From the NCBI GenBank assembly GCA_026991575.1, contig JALXBF010000176.1:1-35527 (forward strand): a stretch of DNA of 35,527 nt. The letters are read 5' to 3'. A program made the translations under genes and the position numbers. The notes under the pieces were generated by a model. The model made no database searches and had not been told where the DNA came from. It saw only the letters and a list, made by a program, of their open reading frames with translations. The stretch's first letter is position 1; each line of letters begins with the position of its first letter. Shown here piece after piece: positions 27,867-35,527 of the stretch. The DNA comes from Planctomycetota bacterium (GTDB lineage Bacteria > Planctomycetota > Planctomycetia > JALXBF01).

Positions 27867-29135
27867 ATGGCCGACACGGTCAAGAACCTGGCCTCATATG
27901 CCGAAGCGCTCGCACGGCGTGCCCATCGGGCGGCTGCAGCCCTGCGCGCAGCCCGCGCCGAGCAGAAGGACGCCGCTCTCAGGGCGATCGCCGATCGCTT
28001 GCGCGCCGAGCAGGACGCGATCCTCGCAGCCAACTGCAGGGACCTCGCGCGGGCGGACGAGTTCGGTTTGACCCCGGCGCAGGTCGACCGCCTCAGGCTG
28101 TCCCCTGATCGGATCGAGGCAATGGCCCGGGGGGTGGAAGCCATCGTCGCGCTGCCGGACCCGGTCGGCGAGGTGATCGACGAATACATCCGCGACGACG
28201 GGCTCCAGATCCGACGCGTACGGGTACCGCTCGGCGTCGTGCTGTTCATCTACGAGTCGCGCCCGAACGTCACGGTCGACGCCGTTGCGCTCTGCCTGAA
28301 GAGCGGTAATGCGGTGATCCTGCGCGGCGGCAAGGAAGCGGCCTATACCAACGACGTGTTGCACCGGCTAATGGTCCAAGAGATCGAACGGGCCGGTCTG
28401 CCCGCCGATGCGGCAGTGCGCGTCGACATCCAGGACCGGGAACTGGTTGGGGAATTACTTCAGTGCGACCGATACATCGACCTGGCCATTCCGCGCGGCG
28501 GCGAAGGACTGATCCGTCGCGTGGTGCAGCAGGCGCGCATGCCTGTGCTGAAACACTACAAGGGCCTGTGCCATGTCTACGTCGACCGCGCAGCCGATTT
28601 GACAATGGCCCGCCGGATCGTGGTCAACGCCAAGTGCCAGCGGCCGGGGGTGTGCAACGCGGCGGAGACGGTACTGGTGCATGAGGCCGTCGCGGATCGC
28701 TTCCTGCCCGGTCTGCTCGAGGAACTATTTGCACGCGGCGTCGAAATCCGTGGCTGTGAGCGGACTCGGCAATTCGACCGGCGCGTACTACCGGCTACCG
28801 AAGCGGACTTCAGCACCGAATGGCTCGACCTGAAGCTCTCCATGCGTGTCGTCCGATCGCTGGAAGAAGCCATTGAACACATCGCGCGGTACGGTTCGGG
28901 GCATACGGAGGCAATCGTCACGGATGATCCCCACGCCGCCGAACAGTTCCTGACCATGGTCGATTCAGCAACCGTCATGCATAACGCCAGCACGCGGCTG
29001 TGTGACGGAGGCGAGTTCGGGCTGGGGGCAGAAATCGGCATTTCCACCGATAAGTTGCACGCGCGTGGCCCGTGCGGATTGCGTGAGCTGACGACGTACA
29101 AGTACGTTGTCCGGGGCAGCGGGCACATTCGCTAG
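27867..29135 (+). CDS. proA: Gamma-glutamyl phosphate reductase
   Basis: A 422-residue aldehyde-dehydrogenase-fold enzyme that reduces gamma-glutamyl phosphate with NADPH in proline synthesis. Key segments are FIYESRPNVTVDA (127-139), LRGGKEA, DLAIPRGGEGLI, and the catalytic Cys263 in QRPGVCNAAETVLVH. The C-terminal HNASTRLCDGGEFGLGAEIGISTDKLHARGP region is canonical. The ATG at 27867 has a weak GGGA site; a GTG 24 bases upstream is a minor alternative. The partner proB is not seen nearby. Confidence 0.97.
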   Translation: MADTVKNLASYAEALARRAHRAAAALRAARAEQKDAALRAIADRLRAEQDAILAANCRDLARADEFGLTPAQVDRLRLSPDRIEAMARGVEAIVALPDPVGEVIDEYIRDDGLQIRRVRVPLGVVLFIYESRPNVTVDAVALCLKSGNAVILRGGKEAAYTNDVLHRLMVQEIERAGLPADAAVRVDIQDRELVGELLQCDRYIDLAIPRGGEGLIRRVVQQARMPVLKHYKGLCHVYVDRAADLTMARRIVVNAKCQRPGVCNAAETVLVHEAVADRFLPGLLEELFARGVEIRGCERTRQFDRRVLPATEADFSTEWLDLKLSMRVVRSLEEAIEHIARYGSGHTEAIVTDDPHAAEQFLTMVDSATVMHNASTRLCDGGEFGLGAEIGISTDKLHARGPCGLRELTTYKYVVRGSGHIR

Positions 29136-29337
29136 AACCGTTCCCGTCCCGCCGTACTTTCCTGATCGGAACAGCCGCACCGGTGGCGCGCCTTGCCCGG
29201 CTCGCTGGACGTGTGCCGGTGAGCTATTGGTTGGAGTGAGGAGTTCCCGCCAGTCCAGAGGAAGCGTGTTCACCGCATGCCAGCCTGCCCCCCTGCCGGG
29301 CCAGAACACCCCCCCCTGAGCGATCGGAGAGGATGTC
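29136..29337. other. Gap before the LEPLEERL protein
   Basis: It holds the GGAGAGGA ribosome site of the following gene at its end. No strong hairpin or clear promoter was found, though a promoter for the secreted protein is likely here. Confidence 0.35.
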
Positions 29338-31050
29338 ATGGCAAGCAAGAGGACAAGACTGTTCCTGGAGCCGCTTGAGGAACGCCTTTGCCTGGCCGTC
29401 AGCGCGTCGGTGGTCAACGGGTCGCTGATTGTCACTGGCGAGCCTAACGGCGCGGTCCAGATTAACGCCGTGGCAGCGACGACATACCAGGTGCTCGATA
29501 ACGGCGTGGCCATCGGTACATTCGCGGGCGTGACCCGCAACATTCGTGTTGCAATCGATAGCTCGGTGCCGCGCACTAACGACAACGTCATCATTAACCT
29601 GGGTGGGTTCACCACGCCGCTGGGTATCCGCCTAGACGCCGGAGACGGCAACAACATCTTCACCGTGCAGAATGGCACGGTCGGCACAAGCATTCTGGTC
29701 TACGGCGGCAGCGGCAACGACACGCTGGTACTCCAGCCAACCCTCACCGTCACCCGACACGTGTGGTTCATCGGCTATGGCGGTAACGACACGCTCACCC
29801 TTCGTGCCGCGGTGGGTGGTAATGTGATCTTCCGTGCTGGCAGCGGCGCGGACACATTCACGTTTGACGAGCCTGCAGTCGTCGGCGGCCGGACCACGAT
29901 GCTTGGCGGCCGCGGCGGTGACATGGCGACACTGCTGGGCCAGAGCTTTGGCAACATCCTGCTCGACCTCGCCGGTGGCGATGACACCATTACGTCCGGT
30001 GATTTCTTTGCAACGACCGGCACGAGCACTCTTCGGTCCGGCCCGGGTGACGATTCGCTCACACTGGACGGCTGGTTCCTCGGTGATCTGACCGTTCAGT
30101 CCGGCAACGGCGACGACACACTAGAACTGGACGGGCGTTTCAGCGGTGAGTTGACCGCGGTTGGCGGCCGGGGCAACGACAGTTTCCTCTTCGACAGCGA
30201 GGCGATGTTCGAGGACGCCGTGTCGTTAACCGATCGCCGCGGTAATGACCGTGCAACGTTCTCCAGTTACTTTGCGGACGGGGTGTTTGCAAGCTTCGGA
30301 GCACAGGACGACACCGTTGTGCTTGATGGTTCGGCCTACTTCCTGAACGATCTGCTGCTGCGCATGGGTGCCGGCCACGACAGCGTGACGTCCAGTGCCG
30401 CGGTGGAAGGTCTCTTTGATGTCGCGGGCGGAGGCGGTCTGGACACGCTGACGCTGGCGGACGGCTACTTCGGTAGCTTCCTGGTACGCGGCTTTGACGA
30501 GGGGTTCGGCGGTGTCGTCAGTGTGGATGCCAGCCAGGTTGACCTGCTGGATATCCTCCTGTCGGCCGACCAGCTCGTGGCGGTTGACCGGACGCTGCTG
30601 GTGATCAATGACCGCCTGGCGCAGGAATCGACCGCAGTTCGCCTGGTGGATGGTACTCGCTTCCCGGTGCAGCTGGACGACTTGGTGGACGCATTGCCCG
30701 AAGCTGCGTTGGACGACCTGCTGAATGTGCCGGCCGGTCTTGCGGTCGTGCTGGACCAGGACGAGGTAGACAGGGTGCTGACGCTGGGTGGGGACTTCTT
30801 GGTACCCCGCTTCGAAGGTGACTTGGCCGCAGGCCTGCCCGGTAGCCCGGTCGACTCCGTCGGTGGTTTCGAGATCCAGGACCTGGCGCTTGCCCAGTTA
30901 ACCGCCACGCTGCGGCAGCAGCAGCTTCTCGCGGGCGTTGCCCCGGGCGTGGACGTGGCCACACCGACCGATACGCTCAGGAGCGTCCTCGGACGCATGC
31001 TGTTGTTCACACCGGGCGGAACGCTGACGGGACTGCGTACATTGAGCTAG
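29338..31050 (+). CDS. Secreted LEPLEERL-motif protein with a 21/23-residue solenoid
   Basis: A 570-residue protein whose N-terminus contains the planctomycete-type LEPLEERLCLAVS (10-22), a motif at the start of many secreted or surface proteins of this phylum. Residues 100-385 hold about 13 repeats built round GxGxD[TS]L and ending in a short strand. The key Asp recurs at 128, 151, 172, 195, 216, 239, 260, 281, 304, 325, 348 and 369, so the spacing is 21 or 23, mostly alternating. The motif resembles RTX calcium repeats, but the period is more than twice the usual nine, so this is a different solenoid. Residues 390-570 are acidic and unrecognised. The ATG follows GGAGAGGA. The role may be surface structure or adhesion; this is inference. 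Confidence 0.85.
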   Translation: MASKRTRLFLEPLEERLCLAVSASVVNGSLIVTGEPNGAVQINAVAATTYQVLDNGVAIGTFAGVTRNIRVAIDSSVPRTNDNVIINLGGFTTPLGIRLDAGDGNNIFTVQNGTVGTSILVYGGSGNDTLVLQPTLTVTRHVWFIGYGGNDTLTLRAAVGGNVIFRAGSGADTFTFDEPAVVGGRTTMLGGRGGDMATLLGQSFGNILLDLAGGDDTITSGDFFATTGTSTLRSGPGDDSLTLDGWFLGDLTVQSGNGDDTLELDGRFSGELTAVGGRGNDSFLFDSEAMFEDAVSLTDRRGNDRATFSSYFADGVFASFGAQDDTVVLDGSAYFLNDLLLRMGAGHDSVTSSAAVEGLFDVAGGGGLDTLTLADGYFGSFLVRGFDEGFGGVVSVDASQVDLLDILLSADQLVAVDRTLLVINDRLAQESTAVRLVDGTRFPVQLDDLVDALPEAALDDLLNVPAGLAVVLDQDEVDRVLTLGGDFLVPRFEGDLAAGLPGSPVDSVGGFEIQDLALAQLTATLRQQQLLAGVAPGVDVATPTDTLRSVLGRMLLFTPGGTLTGLRTLS

Positions 31051-31116
31051 GCGGTGCGCGAACAGCCTGATTCCAACGGCACCGTCGGCATCCCACAGCC
31101 CTGGCCCAAGGATCAG

Positions 31117-31147
31117 ACGAGCACGGCAAGCTGTTTGCCGTGCTCGT
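31117..31147. terminator. Strong hairpin after the LEPLEERL gene
   Basis: ACGAGCACGGCAA (31117-31129) and TTGCCGTGCTCGT (31135-31147) form a perfect 13-base stem with a 5-base loop. It is 66 bases after the stop of the secreted protein gene and 86 bases beyond the tRNA-His 3' end on the other strand, so it may serve both. The T-rich tail (TCTGCTT) is short. Confidence 0.65.
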
Positions 31148-31232
31148 TCTGCTTCGCGGCGAAAGGACCGCGTCGATGCGCTCCAGACCGCCCGTGAACC
31201 GGGTTCTTGCCTGCCGGAGCGGGGAAGCTAAG

Positions 31233-31306
31233 GGTGGGCGACGGGATTCGAACCCGCGAATGCCGGATCCACAGTCCGGTGCCTTAACCGCTTGGCTACG
31301 CCCACC
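31233..31306 (-). tRNA. tRNA-His (GTG anticodon)
   Basis: The minus strand folds into a full cloverleaf. The acceptor GGTGGGCG pairs with CGCCCACC, including the extra G-1 opposite C73 that marks tRNA-His. The anticodon loop CT-GTG-GA sits on a CCGGA/TCCGG stem, and the T arm has GGTTCGAATCC. The 3' CCA is not encoded (CTT follows), so it must be added after processing. A sigma70-like promoter stands directly upstream. Confidence 0.96.
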
Positions 31307-31525
31307 GTCCTGCAACGCTTTCAGTCTATCGACGGGCGACAAGCAGGGTCAAGGACAGCCGCCTTCCTGGGGCCCATTCAGCCCTTGCGCACGCTCACGC
31401 GGCCGATCGGGTCGATCGCGTGATCGAGGATGATCACGCCTGCGGTGGCGCCAGCACCGGGCCGATCCCAGTGGCCATCAGGGTGCCGTGCCGCTCCAGC
31501 AGACCGGCTCGGCAGCCGAACCGTT
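31307..31525. other. Gap between tRNA-His and the DUF1598-like gene
   Basis: The tRNA promoter occupies 31323-31352. The remainder is on the 3' side of the DUF1598-like gene and holds two short minus-strand open frames, neither with a ribosome site. No terminator is clear. Confidence 0.4.
31323..31352 (-). promoter_or_regulatory. Sigma70-like promoter of tRNA-His
   Basis: TTGACC (31347-31352), an 18-base spacer and TAGACT (31323-31328) on the minus strand place transcription start about 10 bases before the tRNA 5' end at 31306. Confidence 0.6.
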
Positions 31526-32869
31526 CTAGTCCCACCACCAGCGGTGGGGATCCTCCGGCAAGGGGGCAGGCTCGCTGATCATGCCCTCCCCCGTCCTGCG
31601 GACGCTACCGAGGACAGTTCCTGCACTGTACTGCACGCCACCGACCGGCGTCGTTGCCATCGCGCCCTTGCGGAGCACGCGGGTCAGCGTTTGGGCTGTA
31701 TGTGGCGTGGGCCAGGCCCGCGGCTCGTAACCGCCTGAGGACAGCCATGCACTGCGGTCCCAACCGGCCTTCTCTGCGGCTTTACCGTATTCCAGAACGA
31801 TGGCCACGGTTAACAGGTCGAATACGTTCTCTAGCTCCGCGAACACCGGCGCCCTGCGTGCAAGCTCGTCGAAGTGTTCCGTGAACCGGCGGGCGAACGC
31901 TCGGTTCCATCTGTCCTGGCCACTCCCGGCGGGACGGTCGCCGTAGCGGCGGGCCCGGTAGTCACTCTCACCGAGCAGCCAAACACGCTCCGTACCCAAG
32001 GACCAGACCGTGCCGTCTTCCGAACGGGCGAGCGACCCGGATGCGGGTACAAACCACCAGCGCTGGTACAGGGTCCGGCCCGCCTGTGTCAGCGGCACCA
32101 TGTCCACGTAGCTCTTGATGGCGCGCACGGGCGAGCGCACGACGCCAAGAGCTAGCATCTTCATGGCATAGTCAGCGGCCACCAGCTTGAACGCAACGCT
32201 TGATTCGTGCGGCACGCCAAAGACAACCACCTGATGGGGCCCCATGGCCGCCTGCAACCGCGCGGCCAATCGAGGTAGCGCCGCCGGGTTCAGGCCACCA
32301 CGAAGCTGGGCCAGCACCGCCTTCACGCGGTGCGCACCGTCGGGAGTCGGGTCAATGGAACAGCCGACCGCGCGGTCCGGAGGCGCGCCGGGTGGGAAAG
32401 CACGGATCGCCCAGACCAAGTCGTCCAGTTCCAGGATTACCTCTCCGCTTCGCTGGCCAATGGCATGGCCGGTCGCTGTGACCCGCCACCCTTCGGCCGG
32501 CCCCGCGATCACCACTTCGCCAGCTTCCGGGTACACGAACACATAGTCGACGCGGTAGAGTCCGGCCAGGTAACGAACCTCCTCGCGGACGTCCTCGTGG
32601 GCGTTTGCTGCAATCAGCCTGGCCAGGCGCGTTAGCGACACCTTGCGTAGCTCGGAGGGCCGGGCCACATCCGAGGTCAGCTTCGGCGCACGACCTCTGA
32701 GCCGCCGAGCCTGACGGGACGGAACCAGTTGAACCGAGCGCAGCATCCCTTGCGCATCGACGTGTACTCCCTGCACGATGCGTTGGGGCCGCTGGGCTTG
32801 GACAGGCGCGTGGTGGACACTGAGGATAAGGACCGCTACGACGGTAACCACTGCCGGCCGCACCACCAT
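31526..32869 (-). CDS. Secreted DUF1598-like planctomycete protein
   Basis: A 447-residue protein of unknown function. The ATG at 32869 is chosen because AAGGAG lies 7 bases before it; an ATG at 32893 has no such site. A signal peptide (about 5-25, ending VQAQ) is followed by a region with VDYVFVYPEAGEVVIAGPAEGW (a strand-rich motif I associate with DUF1598 of planctomycetes), FKLVAADYAMKMLALG and an aromatic-rich RWWFVPASG segment. The C-terminus ends HRWWWD. No catalytic motif is seen. It is divergent from the peptidase gene and separated from it by about 236 bases. The DUF name rests on memory of the pattern, not a search. Confidence 0.78.
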   Translation of the reverse strand: MVVRPAVVTVVAVLILSVHHAPVQAQRPQRIVQGVHVDAQGMLRSVQLVPSRQARRLRGRAPKLTSDVARPSELRKVSLTRLARLIAANAHEDVREEVRYLAGLYRVDYVFVYPEAGEVVIAGPAEGWRVTATGHAIGQRSGEVILELDDLVWAIRAFPPGAPPDRAVGCSIDPTPDGAHRVKAVLAQLRGGLNPAALPRLAARLQAAMGPHQVVVFGVPHESSVAFKLVAADYAMKMLALGVVRSPVRAIKSYVDMVPLTQAGRTLYQRWWFVPASGSLARSEDGTVWSLGTERVWLLGESDYRARRYGDRPAGSGQDRWNRAFARRFTEHFDELARRAPVFAELENVFDLLTVAIVLEYGKAAEKAGWDRSAWLSSGGYEPRAWPTPHTAQTLTRVLRKGAMATTPVGGVQYSAGTVLGSVRRTGEGMISEPAPLPEDPHRWWWD

Positions 32870-33105
32870 GACCCTGCTCCTTGTTTTGGACATGCTTCGA
32901 ATGGTACGCTCTCCATCTTACCGCACCACGCTGATAACATCCATGAGCCTCGCCGGGCACGTATCCGTTCTAGCATCGGCAACGCCCGGCCCCTTCACTG
33001 CTCCGATTCCTTGCCGGGAACCCTGGGGGTATGATGGTCTTCGAGGGGTCGGTTTCGGACGTTACCGGCATTAGCAAGGCTGCATTGACGGGCAACATAC
33101 ACGGC
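32870..33105. other. Divergent intergenic region
   Basis: It separates the minus-strand DUF1598-like gene from the plus-strand peptidase. On the minus strand TAAGAT (32915-32920) is a possible -10, but the -35 is poor. The AAGGAG ribosome site for the minus gene lies just after 32869. No plus-strand promoter is convincing. Confidence 0.35.
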
Positions 33106-34230
33106 ATGTGGCACTGGAGAGTTGGTGCGATCTGCCTGGGCCTCTGCGTTTGCGTCATTACCTTAGGCCGCGCCAGTAGTGGACGACCCGTGCAACAAGA
33201 GCAGCAACACCATCGGCCACGTTTGCGTGAGCTCGGCATCCAGATCGGTCGACTGGCACCTGGCCCCTGGAATGCGATCACGGACGTGGCAGGCGTCCGC
33301 GTCGGCCACGTTACGCTGATTCGGGGCGACTCGGTGCGTACCGGCGTGACCGTCATTCTGCCGCACGACCGCAACCCGTACCGGCACAGGGTACCGGCGG
33401 CTGTGTATGTGGCCAACGGTTTCGGCAAGCTCGTCGGCTATACCCAGCTCCGCGAGCTGGGGGAGTTGGAGACCCCCATCGCACTCACCAACACGCTCAG
33501 CGTCTGGGATGTCGCCATCGGCCTTGTCCAGTACGTGCTGTCCCTGCCCGGCAATGAACGGGTTCGTTCCGTGAACCCGGTGGTCGGCGAGACAAACGAT
33601 GGCTATCTGAACGACATTCGCGGCCGGCACGTGCGGCCTGAACATGTGCTGGACGCGATACGCAACGCGCGACCAGGGCCAGTAGCCGAGGGAGCGGTTG
33701 GTGCGGGGACCGGCACGGTGTGCTTTGGTTTCAAGGGAGGCATCGGTACCAGCTCGCGGCAGCTGGCCCCGGATAGCGGCGGCTGGACAGTAGGCGTGCT
33801 CGTGCAGACAAACTTCGGTGGCAAGCTAACCGTAGCGGGACGTCCGGTCTGGCGCAGCCTTCGACCAGGCACCGGCCAACACGACGGCTCCTGTATGATC
33901 GTGATTGCGACGGACGCCCCGCTAAACGCCCGACAACTGGGCAGACTGGCCCGTCGAGCCATTGCTGGCATGGTCCGAACAGGGGCCAGCATGAGTCACG
34001 GCAGTGGCGATTACTCGATTGCCTTCTCGACCGCCGGCCGACCGTCTTCGTCCGGTTCGGTTGGGAGCATCCAGCCAGTGCCTGACCGAATGCTCGACCC
34101 ACTCTTTGAGGCCGTTGCCGACGCTACGGAGGAAGCGATCCTGAACTCGCTACTGCAAGCCACGGACATGACGGGCTACCAGGGGCATACGGTGCGGGCG
34201 GTGCCTCTGGAGTTATTCCGAGCTAAGTGA
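33106..34230 (+). CDS. P1-family (DmpA-like) aminopeptidase, probably exported
   Basis: A member of the DmpA/BapA fold (peptidase family S58/P1), which matures by self-cleavage into two chains and removes N-terminal residues from peptides. Conserved pieces are NAITDVAGVRVGHVTL, NTLSVWDVA, VVGETNDGYLND, GAGTGTVCFGFKGGIGTSSR and DGSCMIVIATDAPL. Cleavage is expected between Gly and Ser in DGS, giving Ser262 (from ATG 33106) as the nucleophile. The start at 33106 places a hydrophobic signal segment at residues 5-22; an ATG at 33031 is an alternative that would put 25 extra residues before it. Both starts have weak ribosome sites. Export is inferred from the signal segment. Confidence 0.88.
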   Translation: MWHWRVGAICLGLCVCVITLGRASSGRPVQQEQQHHRPRLRELGIQIGRLAPGPWNAITDVAGVRVGHVTLIRGDSVRTGVTVILPHDRNPYRHRVPAAVYVANGFGKLVGYTQLRELGELETPIALTNTLSVWDVAIGLVQYVLSLPGNERVRSVNPVVGETNDGYLNDIRGRHVRPEHVLDAIRNARPGPVAEGAVGAGTGTVCFGFKGGIGTSSRQLAPDSGGWTVGVLVQTNFGGKLTVAGRPVWRSLRPGTGQHDGSCMIVIATDAPLNARQLGRLARRAIAGMVRTGASMSHGSGDYSIAFSTAGRPSSSGSVGSIQPVPDRMLDPLFEAVADATEEAILNSLLQATDMTGYQGHTVRAVPLELFRAK

Positions 34231-34254
34231 TGTTGGCCATGCCAGCTGCACGAG

Positions 34255-35527
34255 ATGGCTGTTAGCCGCGCGGCGCGACAACGGATGGCGACGTTGGTTC
34301 CTGTACTGGCGGCCGGCCTGCTCGCAGTGTGGCCGGTTGTCGGAGCGGGAGCGAAACGCGACGTGGATTGCTCCGCTGCCGCGCCGTTCGCTGCGGCTCG
34401 GGCTCCGGACGGGAGCTACATCAGCTGGCGCGAGCACATCATCGACGACGCAGAAGTGGCCGGTGAAACAATACTCGGTGCCGATGGACTAGCTTGGCAC
34501 GACTTGGATGGAGACGGCGTACGCGATGTTGTCGCCGTCCATGAGGATAGCTCGCACGTCCGCATTGTCTTCGGTCCACGGACCAGGCGTGAGCTGCTCA
34601 GGAAAGGCTGGTCCGGCAGCGTTACGCTGGCACGCGGTCGACTGGCCCACGCGGTAGAGGACGTGGCAGTGGCCGATTTCGACGGTGATGGCAGGGCGGA
34701 TGTGGCCATTGCTGCTGAGGGAGGCCACGTTGCCGTCTTCTTTGCCACAGGCAACGTGCGCCAGGTCGGTGGATGGCAGCCTGTGGTTATCCAGTGCACC
34801 GTGAATCGCGGCAGCTGGATCCGCGTGGAGGCGGCAGACCTGGATGGCGATGGTCATGCGGAACTGCTGGCGGCCAACAAAGGTGGCACGGCCGTGAGCG
34901 TATTCGATGTGGCGCCAGGTGCGGCCCGAAACGGGGCGGCGTGGCAGGAACAGGTACTCTGGCGGACACGGGTGCCGATCAATGCCCAGGCCATAGACCT
35001 GGACCGGGACGGCGACCTGGATGTGGTGGCCGCCAGTCGGGGCGAGCGGTGCATTGTGTGGCTTGAGGCCCTCGACGGCACGTGGCGTTTGCATCCGATC
35101 TACGCTGGCGCGGATCCCCCTACGGAGGGGTTCATGATGTGGTTCGTCGATCTCAGCGGTGACGGTTTGCCGGATATAGTCACCGAGGAGGATCACGGCG
35201 GAGCGGTCTTCTGGCTGGAACAGCGCCGCGATGACCGATGGCTGTTGCACCCGATCGGGTCGATTGCACCTGATCACGCCACGGGACTTGGCGTCGCGGA
35301 CATCAACGGTGATGGGCGAGCCGACCTGATGGTGGGGGGCTACAGCGCCGGACCAAGGCTGCGCGAGCCGTCGCAGGTTCGGGCCACGGACCGTTGCGGA
35401 CGGCTAGCCTGGTTCGAACAGCCCATGAACCCGCGTCAGCCCTGGCGACGCCATGACATCAGTCGTCGCCGCCGCGGCATGTTTGACATGTTCATCCCAG
35501 CGGATCTCAACGGCGACGGTCTCGTCG
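34255..35527 (+). CDS. FG-GAP/VCBS beta-propeller protein, 3' end beyond window
   Basis: An open frame of 424 complete codons that continues past the window edge. The ATG at 34255 is 24 bases after the peptidase stop and leads into a signal peptide (about 10-33). Seven copies of the calcium-loop motif are visible, D-x-[DNS]-[GR]-D-G, at about residues 83, 141, 195, 248, 299, 349 and 417, spaced roughly 50-68 residues apart, as in FG-GAP or VCBS propellers. Between them recur strands such as DVVAV and DVAIA and WFEQ/WLEQ. Such proteins are exported and bind ligands or surfaces; this one's partner is unknown. It may be co-transcribed with the peptidase. Confidence 0.85.
   Translation, partial: MAVSRAARQRMATLVPVLAAGLLAVWPVVGAGAKRDVDCSAAAPFAAARAPDGSYISWREHIIDDAEVAGETILGADGLAWHDLDGDGVRDVVAVHEDSSHVRIVFGPRTRRELLRKGWSGSVTLARGRLAHAVEDVAVADFDGDGRADVAIAAEGGHVAVFFATGNVRQVGGWQPVVIQCTVNRGSWIRVEAADLDGDGHAELLAANKGGTAVSVFDVAPGAARNGAAWQEQVLWRTRVPINAQAIDLDRDGDLDVVAASRGERCIVWLEALDGTWRLHPIYAGADPPTEGFMMWFVDLSGDGLPDIVTEEDHGGAVFWLEQRRDDRWLLHPIGSIAPDHATGLGVADINGDGRADLMVGGYSAGPRLREPSQVRATDRCGRLAWFEQPMNPRQPWRRHDISRRRRGMFDMFIPADLNGDGLV

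Noticed and set aside
29338-31050. Classic RTX toxin or calcium-binding haemolysin
   Set aside because: The GxGxD motif is present, but the period is 21-23 rather than nine residues, and no secretion operon (HlyB/HlyD) is in view.
31378-31524. Possible small minus-strand genes after the DUF1598-like stop (one frame ends ...VIILDHAIDPIGRVSVRKG, another starts at a GTG overlapping the stop)
   Set aside because: Both look protein-like by eye, but the first lacks a start codon in frame and the second lacks a ribosome site. A search for conserved peptides would be needed; not called.

Overview
The window looks like a chromosomal stretch from a high-GC member of the Planctomycetota. The evidence is a secreted protein that opens with the planctomycete-type LEPLEERL motif, a DUF1598-like protein, a very large Ser/Thr kinase with a beta-helical extracellular half, a membrane protein paired with an ABC ATPase, and outer-membrane assembly lipoproteins (BamD-like, LptE-like). 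Gene density is high, GTG starts occur, and several neighbours overlap by ATGA. I see no transposase, integrase, CRISPR array, phage gene or recognisable defence locus. Most of the window is housekeeping sequence, with a few unusual proteins and non-coding structures.

Bases 137-12073 are all on the minus strand. In transcription order they are dapA (lysine/peptidoglycan), a 1316-residue membrane Ser/Thr kinase, a secreted TPR protein with a gluzincin (HExxH...E) peptidase core, a MazG-like pyrophosphohydrolase with a cysteine-rich tail, a 750-residue membrane protein and an ABC transporter ATPase. The pairs peptidase/MazG and membrane protein/ATPase are joined by ATGA overlaps. Bases 12496-13725 (plus) encode a parvulin-type foldase lipoprotein. 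Bases 13766-14649 (minus) hold an ArsR-family repressor and a small four-helix membrane protein, with a good promoter and a palindromic candidate operator about 290 bases upstream.

Bases 15561-31050 are on the plus strand. carA and purA (pyrimidine and purine synthesis) are followed by uppS and cdsA (lipid carrier and phospholipid precursors). Then come phoH, pgpH and ybeY (RNA/ribosome and cyclic-dinucleotide functions), recO, a BamD-like lipoprotein and an LptE-like lipoprotein (outer membrane), folP (folate), proA (proline) and a secreted solenoid-repeat protein. A strong hairpin stands in the carA leader. A tRNA-His gene with its own promoter lies at 31233-31306 on the minus strand. The last part holds a DUF1598-like protein (minus), a secreted P1-family (DmpA-type) peptidase (plus) and an FG-GAP/VCBS beta-propeller protein that runs off the window end.

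The observations most worth following up are: (1) a nearly identical PRPIxFRWPW segment just after the lipidated cysteine of two unrelated lipoproteins, the foldase and the BamD-like protein; (2) a regular 21/23-residue solenoid in the LEPLEERL protein; (3) a duplicated beta-helix-like domain on the kinase; (4) the carA leader hairpin; and (5) the arsR promoter/palindrome arrangement. All functions are inferred from motifs read by eye; no database search was possible.
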